A stretch of 64,000 nt of DNA from Actinostola sp. cb2023 (Eukaryota > Cnidaria > Anthozoa > Actiniaria > Actinostolidae). A model generated the notes under the pieces. The model made no database searches and was not told where the DNA came from. It was given only the letters and a program-made list of their open reading frames with translations. Positions 31,919-61,094 of the stretch are shown here, in pieces (positions within the stretch are counted from its first letter, which is position 1; every line of letters begins with the position of its first letter). The stretch covers positions 124,001-188,000 of the forward strand of contig JAUJYZ010000054.1 in the NCBI GenBank assembly GCA_033675265.1, in the 5' to 3' direction. The translations under genes and the position numbers were made by a program.

Positions 31919-32615
31919 TCCACATCATTTATAAATGATGTTAATTATTTGTTAATAAACGGGCAGACCTGCATCTCTTTGATGATCTATGCCAATTGGG
32001 TCAATACTATAATTAGAGTAAAACAATAGAAACAAAACAACAGAATGAGAATAGTAGATAATGAATTATATTGTTTGTATTATACAATCACAACAGCTCT
32101 TCTAAGCAGCTGGGTGTCACCTCTAATAAACGCCTCCCTCGAATTAACGCCGCCCCTGAATCAGCGCCAAAACCCCAAAAATTAATTGCCGTAATAAATT
32201 AATAAATGTCAATAAATTGGAAAACAAGATGATTGTTAGTAATGTAGTTCTTTATTGCATTTTTAGAATATCCCTTAGTATACAACATGTAGTTTATAAT
32301 CACTCCTTCTATTTCAAGGGATTAATAAAATCAGTGAACTATATATTCAACTACCTGTAGTTATTTCATTCTTGGCCTTTTGTTTGATATGTTTGGCATT
32401 TTTCTGAAAGTGACAATCTAACAAAATGGCTTATCAGGGTTGCACTTTTGATATCTTTGTATTTAGCTCATTTAGTCTATGTACATGTATTGTTTTGGTC
32501 TATTAATGAAGCTACTACTACTTTGATAATTTTTGTAAATAGCATATATTAAACTAAGGTGCAAATAAAATATTGTTGTGGTTGTTGTATAAATGATAGT
32601 TGCTTTATTAGTGTT
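31919..32615. other. 3' flank of the MGAT2-like gene
   Basis: AT-rich. 32115-32175 has AATAAACGCC and AATTAACGCC words like the MITE at 27363. On the minus strand, AATAAA-type signals lie within about 50 bases of the stop (for example the complement of TTTATT at 32604). Confidence 0.45.
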
Positions 32616-46126
<13,511 letters not shown>

Positions 46127-46539
46127 GGCTTCTTTGTAGATATGAGTGCAGACTGTGACGTGTACAGATAGCTGCGTTTACTAAAATAACGCTTTTTCGA
46201 TGTGTGAATCCCTCCAATGCGTCCATGTAGGTGCAAACTCCAGCAGACAAATAGTTTTTTCTCGCCAAAATCGAGTAATATAAACTTCCACGTTTTGCCA
46301 ATTTGGTACAGGGAACCCACTGTATCTCCTTCAATGGTCGCTGGCCAGGAGGAACGCAGACTCTGGGTACGAGTCCATTTCCTCAGCCTTCCCCCCGCAG
46401 TCTCGGAGGCTATCATTTTCTATGCTCAGATAGAAACACATATCTAACATCAGCACCCACCAAAAACAAAAACAATACGTGGTTTTTGCTTTTATCTTTG
46501 CTCCGTCAGAGCTTTTCGTTTTTCTTTTTACTCGGGCTT

Positions 46540-46785
46540 CCTGTGGTACCTGATGAAGACTAGTTTTAGTCGAAATATCGCACAAATCAAATCATATATT
46601 TTATTACCTACGTTGTTTTGGTTTTTCATTTTATACATTTTCCTGTGGAAGGCCCGAATCTAAAAATGCAGGCCGCGTTCTTCGTCGTTCTTTGACCTCA
46701 AATGTGCAAACTAAAAGCTTCAGTTTCGTTATTAAAATATCAAATGTGAAAACTAAAAGCTTCAGTTTCGTTATTAAAATATCCA
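46540..46785. repeat. Dispersed repeat fragments and a 41-bp duplication
   Basis: 46545-46590 resembles a retroelement 3' end (CTGATGAAGACTAGTTTTAG). 46640-46672 (TTTCCTGTGGAAGGCCCGA) matches 52916-52950. 46701-46784 is a direct double of GTGNAAACTAAAAGCTTCAG and following bases. Confidence 0.55.
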
Positions 46786-47928
46786 TAGACGATTTTCAGC
46801 GTAAATATTGAATAAATGTTACTGTAACTTACTATGTGTCTTGAAGTACGGTTCCTGCCAATGTTCTAAAAAATTCTGAAACTCGAGTGACGTCATAGTC
46901 TATAATTAGTAAATAGATAGGGTCCCGTTGACTAGTTCTGCGGCTGGGATATCGGCTGATAATGTTTAGGAACGGAGCCGAAAATACAGTGATTTGTTAA
47001 GGCAAATTATATATATATTCAACTGGCCATATCTCGACCGCTATTTAACCGATTGTCATAAAAATTGGTGTGTGAACTTCTTTCATGATATTCTATCTGA
47101 ACTGGAAATTTATAAAAGCAAAAATTATTTTTTATGACGTCATCACTTTAGTACTCTATATTATTAGTATTCAAATCTAGTCTTGACTAACAATTGTAAG
47201 TCAGTATAGAATTCAATCAGTATGAGGGTTTTGATTCAGATCCAGACAAGTAATTTGAATATTAGTCATGAAAACCTTGTCTGTTGTTTCTCCTTTCATT
47301 CATTTCTTTTTACTTCATCATTTACGTCTTTCCTCGTTTTCTTCTTCTCTTTGCTTCCCTTCTTTCAATCTATATTTCTTATGTATGTTTATTTTATTTT
47401 CATTCATTCTTTCCCTCTTGTTCTAATATGACACTGAATTGCTGATAAGGAATTAACTGAGGAATTTATTGTATTTTTTTATGCAAAAGACGTTCTCAGT
47501 CACGAAAGCTGTCGTTACTTCAGGCTAAACCGTTACTGTGATCACGCGTTTATCAACGACGATCTTTGTTATGCAACATGTCGTAAATATTCATGTATTT
47601 TTTAGTCAACAACTCGGAGGAGAGGGGAGGGTACTCATCATACTTTAGGGTGGGGTGTGCCGCGCGGACGTGCATACCCTGTTTCAGTGCAAGGATAGAT
47701 ACATAGATAGAAATAAGATAGATCGGTTGGTTTAATAGAAATACAGTTGCAGTGGCTGAATGACGTAAAACTTTACAATGAGTTTGAAAATAATATAATT
47801 GAATAAAATTATAATCAATATTGCTGAATACATGCTCTAATTAACAATTAGTCTATAGTTCGATTTCATACTATGATTACTACAGTACTCAAAATGGTCA
47901 CGTTGTTGAACTGTGTGTTTCTTTTCAG
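46786..47928. other. Upstream of the ShK exon, no exon recognised
   Basis: AT-rich and pyrimidine-rich (47290-47420). The 5' exons of the ShK/F5/8C gene, including its signal peptide, should lie here or further upstream but could not be identified. Confidence 0.45.
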
Positions 47929-51005
<3,077 letters not shown>

Positions 51006-51217
51006 GGTAAACAATACAAATGGATGGCTTTATTGACAGAGAGTAACAGTCCTTAATTTCCTTGCTCCTATATTAACAAAATAACCCTCTTTCCGACATT
51101 CCATGGTAACTCTTTTTCCGTTTCCATGGTGCTGTCCACCCTCCACTTCGATCCCTCTATCATTTTTTTGTCTCTCATTATCTTTTTGCCGCTCTTATCT
51201 TTGCCTATTTCCTCTCT

Positions 51218-51360
51218 CTCTTTCTCTCTCTCTCAATTCCCGTGGATAAATAAAAGTTCCATTCCATTCCACTCATTCCATTCCATTCTCTCTCACTCAC
51301 TCACTCACTCTCTCTCTCTCTATCGTTTTTAAATAAAGGTGCTATCTCTCTCTCTCTCTC

Positions 51361-51397
<37 letters not shown>

Positions 51398-51400
51398 ATC
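51218..51400. repeat. (TC)n microsatellites
   Basis: Several CTCTCT runs (51220-51234, 51309-51321, 51342-51398) with TCACTCACTCAC and TTCCATTCCA words between. Confidence 0.95.
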
Positions 51401-52700
51401 CACTATGTCTTCCTCCTCATTCTACTCCCGCTCCTTTTTGTCTTCCCAGCTTCTTTCCCCTTTCCGAAACATCCCTGCGTGCATCTTCTTCCCCTCCTAG
51501 CCTGCGGCGGTATAGCTTGGCGGTCCTGGTCTAATTGTCCGATCCCTTCCTCCTCCGTCTCTTCACAACCTATTCCGTTACACTCACAACTCATACTCTT
51601 AGAATAAACATTCTCAATCTAAAAACATGATACAATATCTTAGCTATAATGTCTCTTTTACCACCTAATAAAACCAAAATGCGTCTGTCCAGACTACTTG
51701 CATATTTATATCTATAAATTCCCGGCTCTTTATTAGGCTCAAGACGATGTCATCCACGTTACAAAAAGAGAGATAAAGTTTAAGATAAAGATAAAGAGTC
51801 TCGAATTTAACAAGCATCGCACCAGGATTACTAAGCTGCCATTTGTGGCGATGAATATAAATAAAGTAGAAAGAAAGAAAGAAGATGAAACGTTTTTATT
51901 GTCGAAAAAAATGACTTTGCAAATGATTTTAGTTGAAGTGCGCGCGCTACTGACGCCATTATCGCGCCATCGAGCGCGCGCTGGGTTTGGTTTCTTCGTT
52001 TTTAGTCATCGAATACGTGTAATATACGTGCAAGTGTTAAGGGAGGCTCTTGTAGGCTGGTATCAGGTCTTTTATTAAGCTCAGACTGGCTAGGACTAAT
52101 TACAAGTTGTGGTGCAATCACCTTCAGTTTGATCTAGGTTTGTGATTGGCTATATCGATCCTATGTGATTCTAGATTATACAATTATCAAATACGCAGCT
52201 AAGTCGTACAAGTAATCTAAAGATTCTATATTGTTAACTTCTGCAACACTGCAACAAAGTTACACTGTTGGATAGTAATAATTATAAGTTATCTGATTGT
52301 GTCTAAACATTGTAAGTAGAAAATAGGAATAAGAAGTTCTGACGAAGTATAGTGTCTTGGGGTATGGTAGATAATTGTATGGGACTATGCCAAAATAGGA
52401 GGAGACTAAATGATAAGAAAATAAGAAATTGCATGATCTAGAATACCATCTGGTTCTAGAGATAATGGAATTAAAGTCTTAATGGTATTAACTTAGCTTA
52501 TCTAGAAGTGTTTGAGAATATACAGCAATTAATAGTATCGGGTTAAATCAGTGATTCTGTTGTGTAACACAAGCATGCAAGCACCGTCCTTCAATCACGC
52601 GGCACTTTTCGTATATCTGAGCCAGAGTCTGAGCCTTCGATTCTCAGCGGCCGACACAGGGCGCATGCGCATTAGAAGCCACTTTCACGTTTGAAGTCAA
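51400..52700. other. Intergenic, nothing recognised
   Basis: No gene. 51775-51795 has GATAAAG words and 51865-51885 AGAAAGAAAGAAAG. GCGCATGCGC at 52660-52670 is an exact NRF1-type palindrome but no transcript can be tied to it. Confidence 0.5.
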
Positions 52701-52963
52701 AGACGACGACGGCCTGTATTTTTAGAGTCGGGCCTTCCACAGGAAACCCGTTTTCACATAGCACAAGTTCATATGCTTGCGATTACACTTGTTTGCTTGG
52801 CGGCGCTAGTGAATACCATGCTGCAGTGAAATGTGAAAGTTATAGATTAGAACATATTGTTGTTGTTTCTTCTTTTTTTTTTAACCAAAAAAAACCACAA
52901 CTATATTACTCGGGCTTCCTTCCTGTGGAAGGCCCGAGTCTAAAAATGCAGGCAGTCGTCGTC
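52701..52963. mobile_element. Inverted-repeat element with GGCCTTCCACAGGAA arms
   Basis: GACGACGACGGCCTGTATTT, then CGGGCCTTCCACAGGAA at the left pair with TTCCTGTGGAAGGCCCGAGT and GTCGTCGTC at the right. The right arm recurs at 46640-46690. Confidence 0.75.
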
Positions 52964-54085
52964 ATCGTCGCGGGCGTTGTACGGCCTCAAATCTGCAAAT
53001 AGGTTCTACAGCGCATACGCCCTGCTATAATTAATCATTATCTCAGATCTAAACATTGAGAAACGTTTTTAAACGTTAAAAGTAATGAACACACCTATGA
53101 TGACTAAGCACATTTCATCACAAGGTCCTTATTTTCTTATTTTCATGACGAGGTGTCGACCTCTTTCTTCACCTGAAACCTTGTTGGAGGAAGATTATGC
53201 TGTCTTGTGACTAAAAACATTTGAACGAAGTATGTCTAATACGCTCGTCTTGCATACAAACGCCGCGAACTCTGAAGCTGAAAAGAACTAGGGAACTACT
53301 CTGGTATTGCAAGAAAACCAACACTAATCTGAAAGTTACCCAATGAGATTGCCGAGTGATTATAAACGAAGCAAATAATTCAATGTATAAAATCACCGAA
53401 TGCTGTACAACTATGTTGTGTATAGGAAGAACAAAACATGTGTCAAATAAATTTTATTCACTGTTATAAATCCTTGTATTTAGCTTACGACCAGCGATGT
53501 AAAAATACAAGTATCTCATCGACAGAAAGCTACAGAAGTCAAACTCGAGCCAGTCGAGTTGTTCATTAATGTAAGACTAGTACTTTTCGGGATCTTTCTG
53601 GATTACCAACTCGTTTATTAATCTTTGTACCAGTGTAGCTAATTACAAGCTTTGCGAGAGATCGTACACAAGCTGAGGCAGAGCCAAGCCGACCAGAAAG
53701 ACTTTCCTTAGTAGGTGTGGTTGTCAGAAGGAATTCCTTACTCGTCCACGTTCCTAACTTAGGTCTGTACTTTCAAGCACGACCTGAACTACAACCTCAG
53801 TCTTGGTTCGCAACTAAGTACAATATATCTAGAGATTGCGCGCAAGATGTATAATCGACAGTCCTTATATAATAGCGAAACCTAATCTTATATATCTTCT
53901 ATTTACATCACGTAACTAGACAAAGCTAAACCTGTGGTGGTCTAAATGTTTTGGTTAAACAAGAGGATATATGTCGCACAGGAAACTACTTGTTGGTCTC
54001 ATGACTAAAACAGTCTGGGTTACTAAATTAATGATTGAAGTTGCAGTCAGGCTTACGATACATTATTGATTATGCAGTGTTTGTC
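52964..54085. other. Intergenic, repeat-derived start then nothing recognised
   Basis: 53035-53115 (TATCTCAGATCTAAACATTG, then TATGATGACTAAGCACA) also occurs at 55185-55231 and 56699-56716, where an element interrupts it. The rest has no gene. Confidence 0.5.
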
Positions 54086-54513
54086 TCTGACTTCTGTTTT
54101 TACTCGTGCCCAGGCCTAAGGCCGGGCACGAGTCTTAGATTGGAGACCGTCTTTTTTTTTTTTTTTTAGTAGTTGTCGCGAAATGGAAGATGGAGACAAG
54201 AAGTCTGATCACAAGAGAGATTACAAATCACAAACCAATCAGGAGGCACCGGAGGTCAAGGGGCAAGTTCATCTGTCAGAATCAATCACGTAAATATACT
54301 GAGCTGACTAGTTCTCCAAATCTAAGTATGTTTTCTCGATGTTGGTCGTTTATACAAATTCTGAGCTGGCCCGGCGGTATTATGTTGTCGAGTGCCGGGC
54401 GATTCCAAATTCTGTTCTCGATTTTGGTCGTTTATACAAATTCTGAGCTGGCCCGGCACTCGACAACATAATATGATATTATGTTGTCGAGTGCCGGGCG
54501 ATTCCAAATTCTG
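54086..54513. repeat. Hairpins and an inverted/direct triplication
   Basis: 54103-54133 is a hairpin (CTCGTGCCCAGGCC / GGCCGGGCACGAG). 54344-54513 has GTCGTTTATACAAATTCTGA twice and GTTGTCGAGTGCCGGGCGAT twice plus once inverted. Confidence 0.7.
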
Positions 54514-55085
54514 TAATAATAATAATAATAATTTAATTCTTGAAAAAGCGCATTACATATAAATCTCAATGCTCTTTACAAGTAAATAAGAAAATATAAA
54601 AAATAAAAAATATATAAAAATATAAAAAATATAGAAAATAAATATATAGAAGAATATAAACAATTATAAAAATTTTTCGGGACTCGTCAAAGGAGTAAGG
54701 TGACTAGTATAAATTATGTAAGTGGTTCGTTCTGTTCAAACAAAAAAGTCTTGAGTCTCTGTTTAAATGATTGGGTAGATGGTGCGTTTCTCACGACCAA
54801 TGGGAGATCGTTCCAGAGTAGTGGCACACACGATGAGAAAGCACGACCACCATAGTTTTTCGTTCTAAATGTAGGTCTTGACAGCCGCAAGTTGTCATTG
54901 GCATTTGAACGAAGAATCCTTGTTGGTTTGTGAAGACTGAGTAAGTCTGTCAAGTACTTTGGAGCCAAACCATTTAAGATCTTATATGTGATGAGAAGAA
55001 TCTTGAAGATGATGCGTTTATGTATAGGGAGCCAATGGAGTTTACGAAGAATTGGGGTGAATTAGCTTATTTTCCACCATCCAGA
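54514..55085 (-). pseudogene. CR1/L2-like LINE, 3' end of reverse transcriptase ORF and tail
   Basis: The frame at 54968-54714 encodes APKYLTDLLSLHKPTR, GGRAFSSCVPLLWNDLPL and SFKQRLKTFLF, the C-terminal block of CR1/L2-type ORF2. It is followed by a 3' region with TTGTAAAGAGCATTGAGAT and a (TTATTA)n tail at 54514-54531. 5'-truncated. Confidence 0.75.
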
Positions 55086-55231
55086 GCACGATGTCTTGTG
55101 CACACAGCTCCACTTTACTCAGAACTGTACGTTCTACCGAGTCACCCAACAAGTAACCAAACACTGATTTGATCTGACTATAATCGTTATCTCAGATCTA
55201 AACATTGAGAAATGTTTAAGTCGTGAATACA

Positions 55232-56694
55232 CATGGCGAACAATTTCATACACCATGGCCGCGAGCATGCGCAATGCTCACTCGTATTCAACTACGGGTC
55301 ACTTCAAAATTACAGAGAAAACAGTGCATTTTCATTCAATATTTGTCGTACCTCTTATATCATTACGGTTCCTCAATCTCCACAAGTCCCAAATCATTCT
55401 TTCATACTTCGTCTCGCCCATGGTTAGTGTTTCTCTCATGTGGAATATGCCTAACATTGTTCCCAAGTCCGTTGAAAAATAGGTATAATTAGCTAAGCAT
55501 CCGCCATACTGTCTTTGTAACTGACCCGAGATGCCGTACAGTTATTGTAGTTCAGAACATTTTTCAGGAGTTCGAGCTTCTTTCCACAAGTCTGATTCGA
55601 AAGTTCAAGTGTCCATTTCAAATAACTCCTTATTAAAACCGCTGAAAATGTCCTCTTTGGTTGTTCCCAAATCGTTTACATCTTGGTAGTTTTTCGGTGA
55701 TTATCCCATTGTTGTCCTTTTGGTTTTTTCCGTAGCGATACCTCTTGCGTTTGAAACACAATTGTGCGTTTGTGAACGATCTATTGGTAAATTGAGTATT
55801 ACAACCTTGTTACAGAAAGATCAAAGTTTCTGATGAAGTATGTTTTATGGAGATCGGCGTTACTATGGCAACGCTGAGAGAGAATTCCTCTTTTTACATA
55901 TTCTCGATTTCTATAGATTCTAGGGGGTTATTTTTGGGAAATGTTCTTATGATCTTATAGTGGGCATAATTGTCTCTAGTTCTAGTGAATACAAGCAAAT
56001 TATGTGAGAGCGTTTGTGAGATATCTTCGATGAAATGTTTTGAGTATATAATTCAAGCGTAAATAAAGTAATTAAATCAATCACCTGAAATCCAAGTAAA
56101 TCGGGCGTATCAAAACTCAATTTTAGACTTGAATTGTTGTAATGACATTGAACTACTTTTCTGGAAAAGTTGAGAGAAATCGCTTGCAATGATATCGGAA
56201 AATGTGAGCTCAAGTCATACACGATGAGGTGTTTACTTTGCACTTATTGTCCACCATTCGTTCTATTTTTACTAAAAAAGTCATAATTAAAAATACCGTC
56301 GGTAAATTTTGTTTAAAATTGACTATGCTCAAATTTATATTGTAGCTGATATGTTCTTGTAAAATCAAGCTCATTGAAACATTTTAAGGCCGCCAAATAT
56401 AAGCTTCAAATCAGAACATTTTTCAACCAGTTTTAGTAGTTGTAAGTTGTTGATTCATTATGCAGCTCTTTTGTTCTAGTTTGGCACCTTCTCTTGTGCA
56501 TTCCACCTTGCGAACACTCTTCCGAAATATGCTAATCTGCAGTATTATAATAACAATAGACAAAAATAAAAGCAATGTAATATCACACAATCGCTCTAAT
56601 TTTACGATAAAAGGCCAGTGTTTTCTTAGAATAAAAAGGTGTCATTTACGCGCCAGCAATGTCATCCGCTGACTGTATGAAATTGTTCGCCATG
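55232..56694. mobile_element. 1.46-kb element with CATGGCGAACAATTTCATAC ends
   Basis: The ends at 55232-55251 and 56675-56694 are exact complements. The bases outside match an uninterrupted copy at 53040-53100, so its limits can be read from an empty site. The interior frames are not recognised. Confidence 0.75.
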
Positions 56695-56849
56695 AGCTAT
56701 GATGACTAAGCACAATCTGCAATCGAGTATCACTGTGAACGAGAATGATAAGCACTAAAGCAACTCTTGCTAGACAGGTTTTACACATCTCGTAATTCGG
56801 GAGGGACGGAATATTCCCGGCCTATCTAATCAACGAGCTAATTCTGAAT

Positions 56850-57027
56850 TGTTGTGGGGTGGCCTAACTTGTATAAATAAAGAAGTTCCCATTCAGCAAA
56901 CATCACGCTTTATTTCACACGCTCTAGCAATTAATGGCGTCACACTGACACGGCGCCCATGGCTCTCGTTACCCATGAGTCCTTGCGGTTTAACTACATA
57001 ATTATTTACTTCCGGTAGAACACTACA
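56850..57027 (-). mobile_element. Probable gypsy 3' LTR
   Basis: On the minus strand, a purine tract (AAGAAAGGAAGGGA, 57041-57028) is followed by TGTAGTGTTCTACCGG..., an AATAAA, and an end ACCCCACAACA. These are the expected marks of a short LTR. The second LTR was not found. Confidence 0.6.
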
Positions 57028-57041
57028 TCCCTTCCTTTCTT

Positions 57042-57840
57042 ACATTTAAACTTATGTATGGTATGGGATGGAACTAAACTAAACAACTGTCTTGTGGTCC
57101 AACTGAAGTACATTTGTATATTACTGAACTGCAAAATTATGCAAAATCCGAGAACTGATTGACAAAGCCTAAAACTAGCATGCTCAAATGTCTATAACAG
57201 TCTCTGAAATGTTCACTCTGTGTACTATCCTGTTTCTACTTGCTCAGAACATAGTCTCTGAATCTATCAGGCAATTTTACTGCTCGCCTTGGCCTGACCG
57301 GTTCAATGTTTGGTTGTATTTCTGTACTGTCTCTTGTTGAGTTCTTGCTGTTGGTGTCCACCGGTTCCTCTGCTGTGGCTTGCGCTTGATCATACTGCTG
57401 TTTCTCCTGTACTCCACTCCCTCTTTGGACAACAATGTCAGCTCTTGTCCTTCTTTGGTCTGTACTGTGTATGGCTCAGGTTCGAATCTGGGTGCAAGTT
57501 TTCCAGTGTTCTTTGTGTTTTTCAACAGAACTTTATCTCCAGGAGTAACTTCATTTGGTGTCGCACCTCGCTTGATGTCTGCATACATTTTCCCTGCCAG
57601 TTTGTTACTCCAATCCCGGTCTCTGGTTCCTTCAGTTGAAATACTCTCATCTCGTCTTAGCTCAGGAAGCTTTGTTCTAAGCTCTCTCCCAAACATCAGG
57701 AATGCTGGAGTAGCTCCTGTACTTGACTGGGGTGTTGTACGGTATGCTAACAGAAACTTAGCCAATTCATCTTGCCATCTCTTTCCTTCTGCTGTGGCAA
57801 CTTTAAGAGGCTGTCCGCCTAAGGATCGACCACTCAATTT
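57042..57840 (-). pseudogene. Ty3/gypsy integrase C-terminal fragment
   Basis: The frame 57837-57277 reads WQDELAKFLLAYRTTPQSST, ATPAFLMFGRELRTKLPEL, then PGDKVLLKNTKNTGKLAPRF and EPYTV: the end of the integrase core and its C-terminal chromatin-binding domain. It is broken at about 57838, where the expected upstream integrase core is missing. The purine tract and LTR follow it. Confidence 0.8.
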
Positions 57841-60810
57841 GAGCCAAAGCTTGGAATTCCTTTACATTTTCCACACAAAACAAGGTTGATATACAACTTA
57901 AGAAAATATATATTATTTGTCTCTGCTCTCAAAATTTGTCGAGATATAAGGTTGGAAGTCCTCTGTACCCTAACCCCTGAAAATCGGTCTTTGAAAAAAT
58001 CAAATAGCGAATATTCATCTGAGGAAAATCAAGTTCACACCAGCAATAAACTGTTCAAAGGTCTTTATATAAATGGTAAAACGAGATCAGTTTATAAAGA
58101 AATAATTTGATGGTAACAGTTGAAAGAGGCGTACTGTGTGATAGGTAGTCTAGAAAGTAAGAAAAGCACGTAGCGAAAATTGATAATTTCTAAAAATTCT
58201 GACTTGATCTGAGAATTTGTAGGATTTTTCTGAAAAGCACTAAGATAGTTCTGTTAAGTCATGAAAAAATATTTACTTGGATCTCTAACACTGGAGAAGT
58301 TATGGCCGTCTCGATTACTGCTAATTTGCATAAATTCGCTCGTTAAGAGACAAAATGCCTTTTGACATACAAACATTAGCTTAGTGGAAGTCGCTTGCAG
58401 ATTATACTTTACAAGGTAATTCTAATAAAGCGTCTGCCTAAACATACATTTTCGATTAAAGATAAACATATAAAAGTGAAATTTGACCAGTTGGAGTAAT
58501 TTCTCAAATTTGTTAATTTTCGCCATTAATTCAAACTTCGCCGATTTTCGCCTGATAAATCAATATGCAAGTAATCTCACCGCTATTACACCAATTATTA
58601 CCTAAGACAATATATTAGATTTGTTGAAGGTTCTGTTAACAACATCAAGTGGCAGATTTTTATAGTGTTTTGGAATATAATACCGCTGACCACAAGACAA
58701 GTAGTCTTTATGTTGCAGTCTTTGACTTTATCTCAGGGATTTTAAAAACTGCAAATTTCTTCTAAAATAAAAATCGCTAGAACTTTTTTGCATTTTTCCC
58801 TAAAATAGGTCATCGAAAGGAATGATATGGTGAAAGAAAATTAAATTCGATTTTTTTTAGTTGTCCGGCGATTCGAGCACAATAAAGTTGAAAAAGTTGA
58901 AAGTACAAGTTTACAACCACAGTTACCCAATGCGTCAATGCCAATTTATTCAATTTTCATACATTGTACAAACTCCGATCAGTCTGGTTGGTTGATTTGT
59001 ATCACGTGACGCGTGGCTGTGACCGTGGCAATGTCATTATCGTGGTGTGCTTCAGGGCTCCTGACTCGGCTTACACTCGGCTATGCCTCGTACAGTATTT
59101 AAATTTCTCATTCATTGTTACTGGTGAACTCGTGCAGGTAAATCCCGATATATAACCCACTCTAAATACGTTTTAAAACCTCTAAATACAACACTAGGTT
59201 AAAACCTCTAAATACAACACTAATAATTTTTTTAAATACTGCAGCCACAAAAATATTTTAACTTTCCAAAATGTATACCTTATTATGGTAAATTACATGT
59301 AACACACCATGAAATTAACGCAAACATCTTCATTCGGCTTCCACCCTAGCATCGTCAATATTAAGCCAAAGTTCACCAAACTTTCCAGATTAGCTAAGTT
59401 TGATCTGCTCTCTCAGAATATGATGCCGACTTTTGCTAGTTTCTTATTGAATTAGTTTTACGGACTTGGTCCCAGTCCCCTGCTCTTTTTTGTAATGGCC
59501 AATATCTTCAGGAATTTAAACTTATTATAATATATGACTCAAAGTATAGAAAAACGTTTGCTATTTTCAAATTACCATTAATAAACAGACTCCAAACATT
59601 GAAATAATGTTAAAAATAAATATTCATCAAGCTTGTACCCAGTCCCCTGCTCGGTCATCCAAGTTGGCAGACTTCAATTGTCACTACATGAGATGTAAGT
59701 AGAAAAAAATTCTTTCAAAACATAAAATGCTTTATAAAATAATTTAGATATAACGCGCGCTCTGATTGGTTAATTACCATGTTGATATGAGGCTATATAA
59801 ACATGGTTCATGACCTTGAACAACCTTGAAGCGATGCAGTGGATTTGATTGTAAAAATAACTGACCACAAATGTATTTTTTTCTGTTGTCAAACATGTTT
59901 TATTTACTAAACAAAAGCCATAGAATTACAGTTTTTCTTGTTTAGTTAAGTTCAAGTTCTATCTAGATGTGATTTTGATGATTTTAAACCGAAAATTAAG
60001 TAATTTTGCAAGAATTGAGCTTCAAGTTCATTCAAACTCGGCCGGCAAGAAACTCGACGAATCGTCCAATTATTTCTGTCCACAATAACGAAGAAAACTA
60101 AATATAACGGCTCAGTTTTCTCAATCACATACTAACCATTTTGTAAGTTATACTTAGCTACGCATTAGTCTTATATTTTTTCAAGTGTACGACTGAAAAT
60201 ATCAAGAAAAGATAGCCGTAAGCTTATTTATACTCACAAAAGAGTAAAAACAGAGCGATTCTTGTAGCTACACGGTGGGTTCGCTAGAACATTCATATCT
60301 CTAGTAAAATATATCAAAGAGAAAAAAACATCTTCAAATGTCTCAGAAACGTCCATCGTTTATACATTCTTGTCGAGAAAAGCGACGAAAAGATTCAAAA
60401 ATACGACAAAAACTGTGGATATTTGGCTACCTGACTTCGTGCTCCATTCATCAAGATGTCAAATATTTCAGAAAGTTTGACGACTCTTCGTCATTGATCG
60501 TGATTCGGCTCAGCTTTTCTCACTTTTCTTCGTGTTTCGTGTTCACAGGATACAAAAACAAAGTGTAACAAGCATTCTTCTGCAATTTTCTGACAGAAAA
60601 TAGCATTCTTCAAATCGTTTTTCGTGTCAAAACAGTAAACTAAACAAATAAAAGTTGTCGAGTCGCCTTGCCATTTTGATTTCTTTCGTGAGATTTGATT
60701 GGATGATGGGCGATTTCTGACGCTTTTCAGGAGAATTGAAATTTTGATCACTAAAATCTCGCGTAAATAAAGGAGTTTTACGAAAGAAATCCTTGTAGTT
60801 ATTTTATAAA
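57841..60810. other. 3 kb of AT-rich sequence without a recognised gene
   Basis: No frame over about 75 codons shows a domain. 59160-59220 has AAACCTCTAAATACAACACTA twice. 59746-59815 (ATAACGCGCGCTCTGATTGG) resembles a foldback end. CCCAGTCCCCTGCTC occurs at 59472 and 59639. Confidence 0.5.
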
Positions 60811-60949
60811 ACAAATAGAAAACGTTTTCCCGTATTTACATAGCCTGATATAAACACTCGGGAAAGTTTGGGAGAAGTCTCGAGCTCTGTGTAAAACCTC
60901 GCCGGAGGCTCGGTTTTACACAATAGCTCTCGACTTCTCCCAAACTTCC

Positions 60950-60980
<31 letters not shown>

Positions 60981-60998
60981 GAAACGTTTTCTATTTGT
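60811..60998. mobile_element. 188-bp foldback element
   Basis: Arms ACAAATAGAAAACGTTTTCC, TACATAGCCTGATATAAACA and GTTTGGGAGAAG with complements, around GCCGGAGGC. High pairing over about 85 bp per arm. Confidence 0.85.
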
Positions 60999-61094
60999 TA
61001 ATTATAAAGGATAAATATAAATAATAATGAACAAAATAAATGAAGGGTAGCGGCTATCAAACCATTTTATTAATTGATTTCTTGATGAAGGACT

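Noticed and set aside
52660..52670. NRF1-site promoter
   Set aside because: GCGCATGCGC is exact but isolated, next to a dispersed repeat, with no exon or open frame to go with it.
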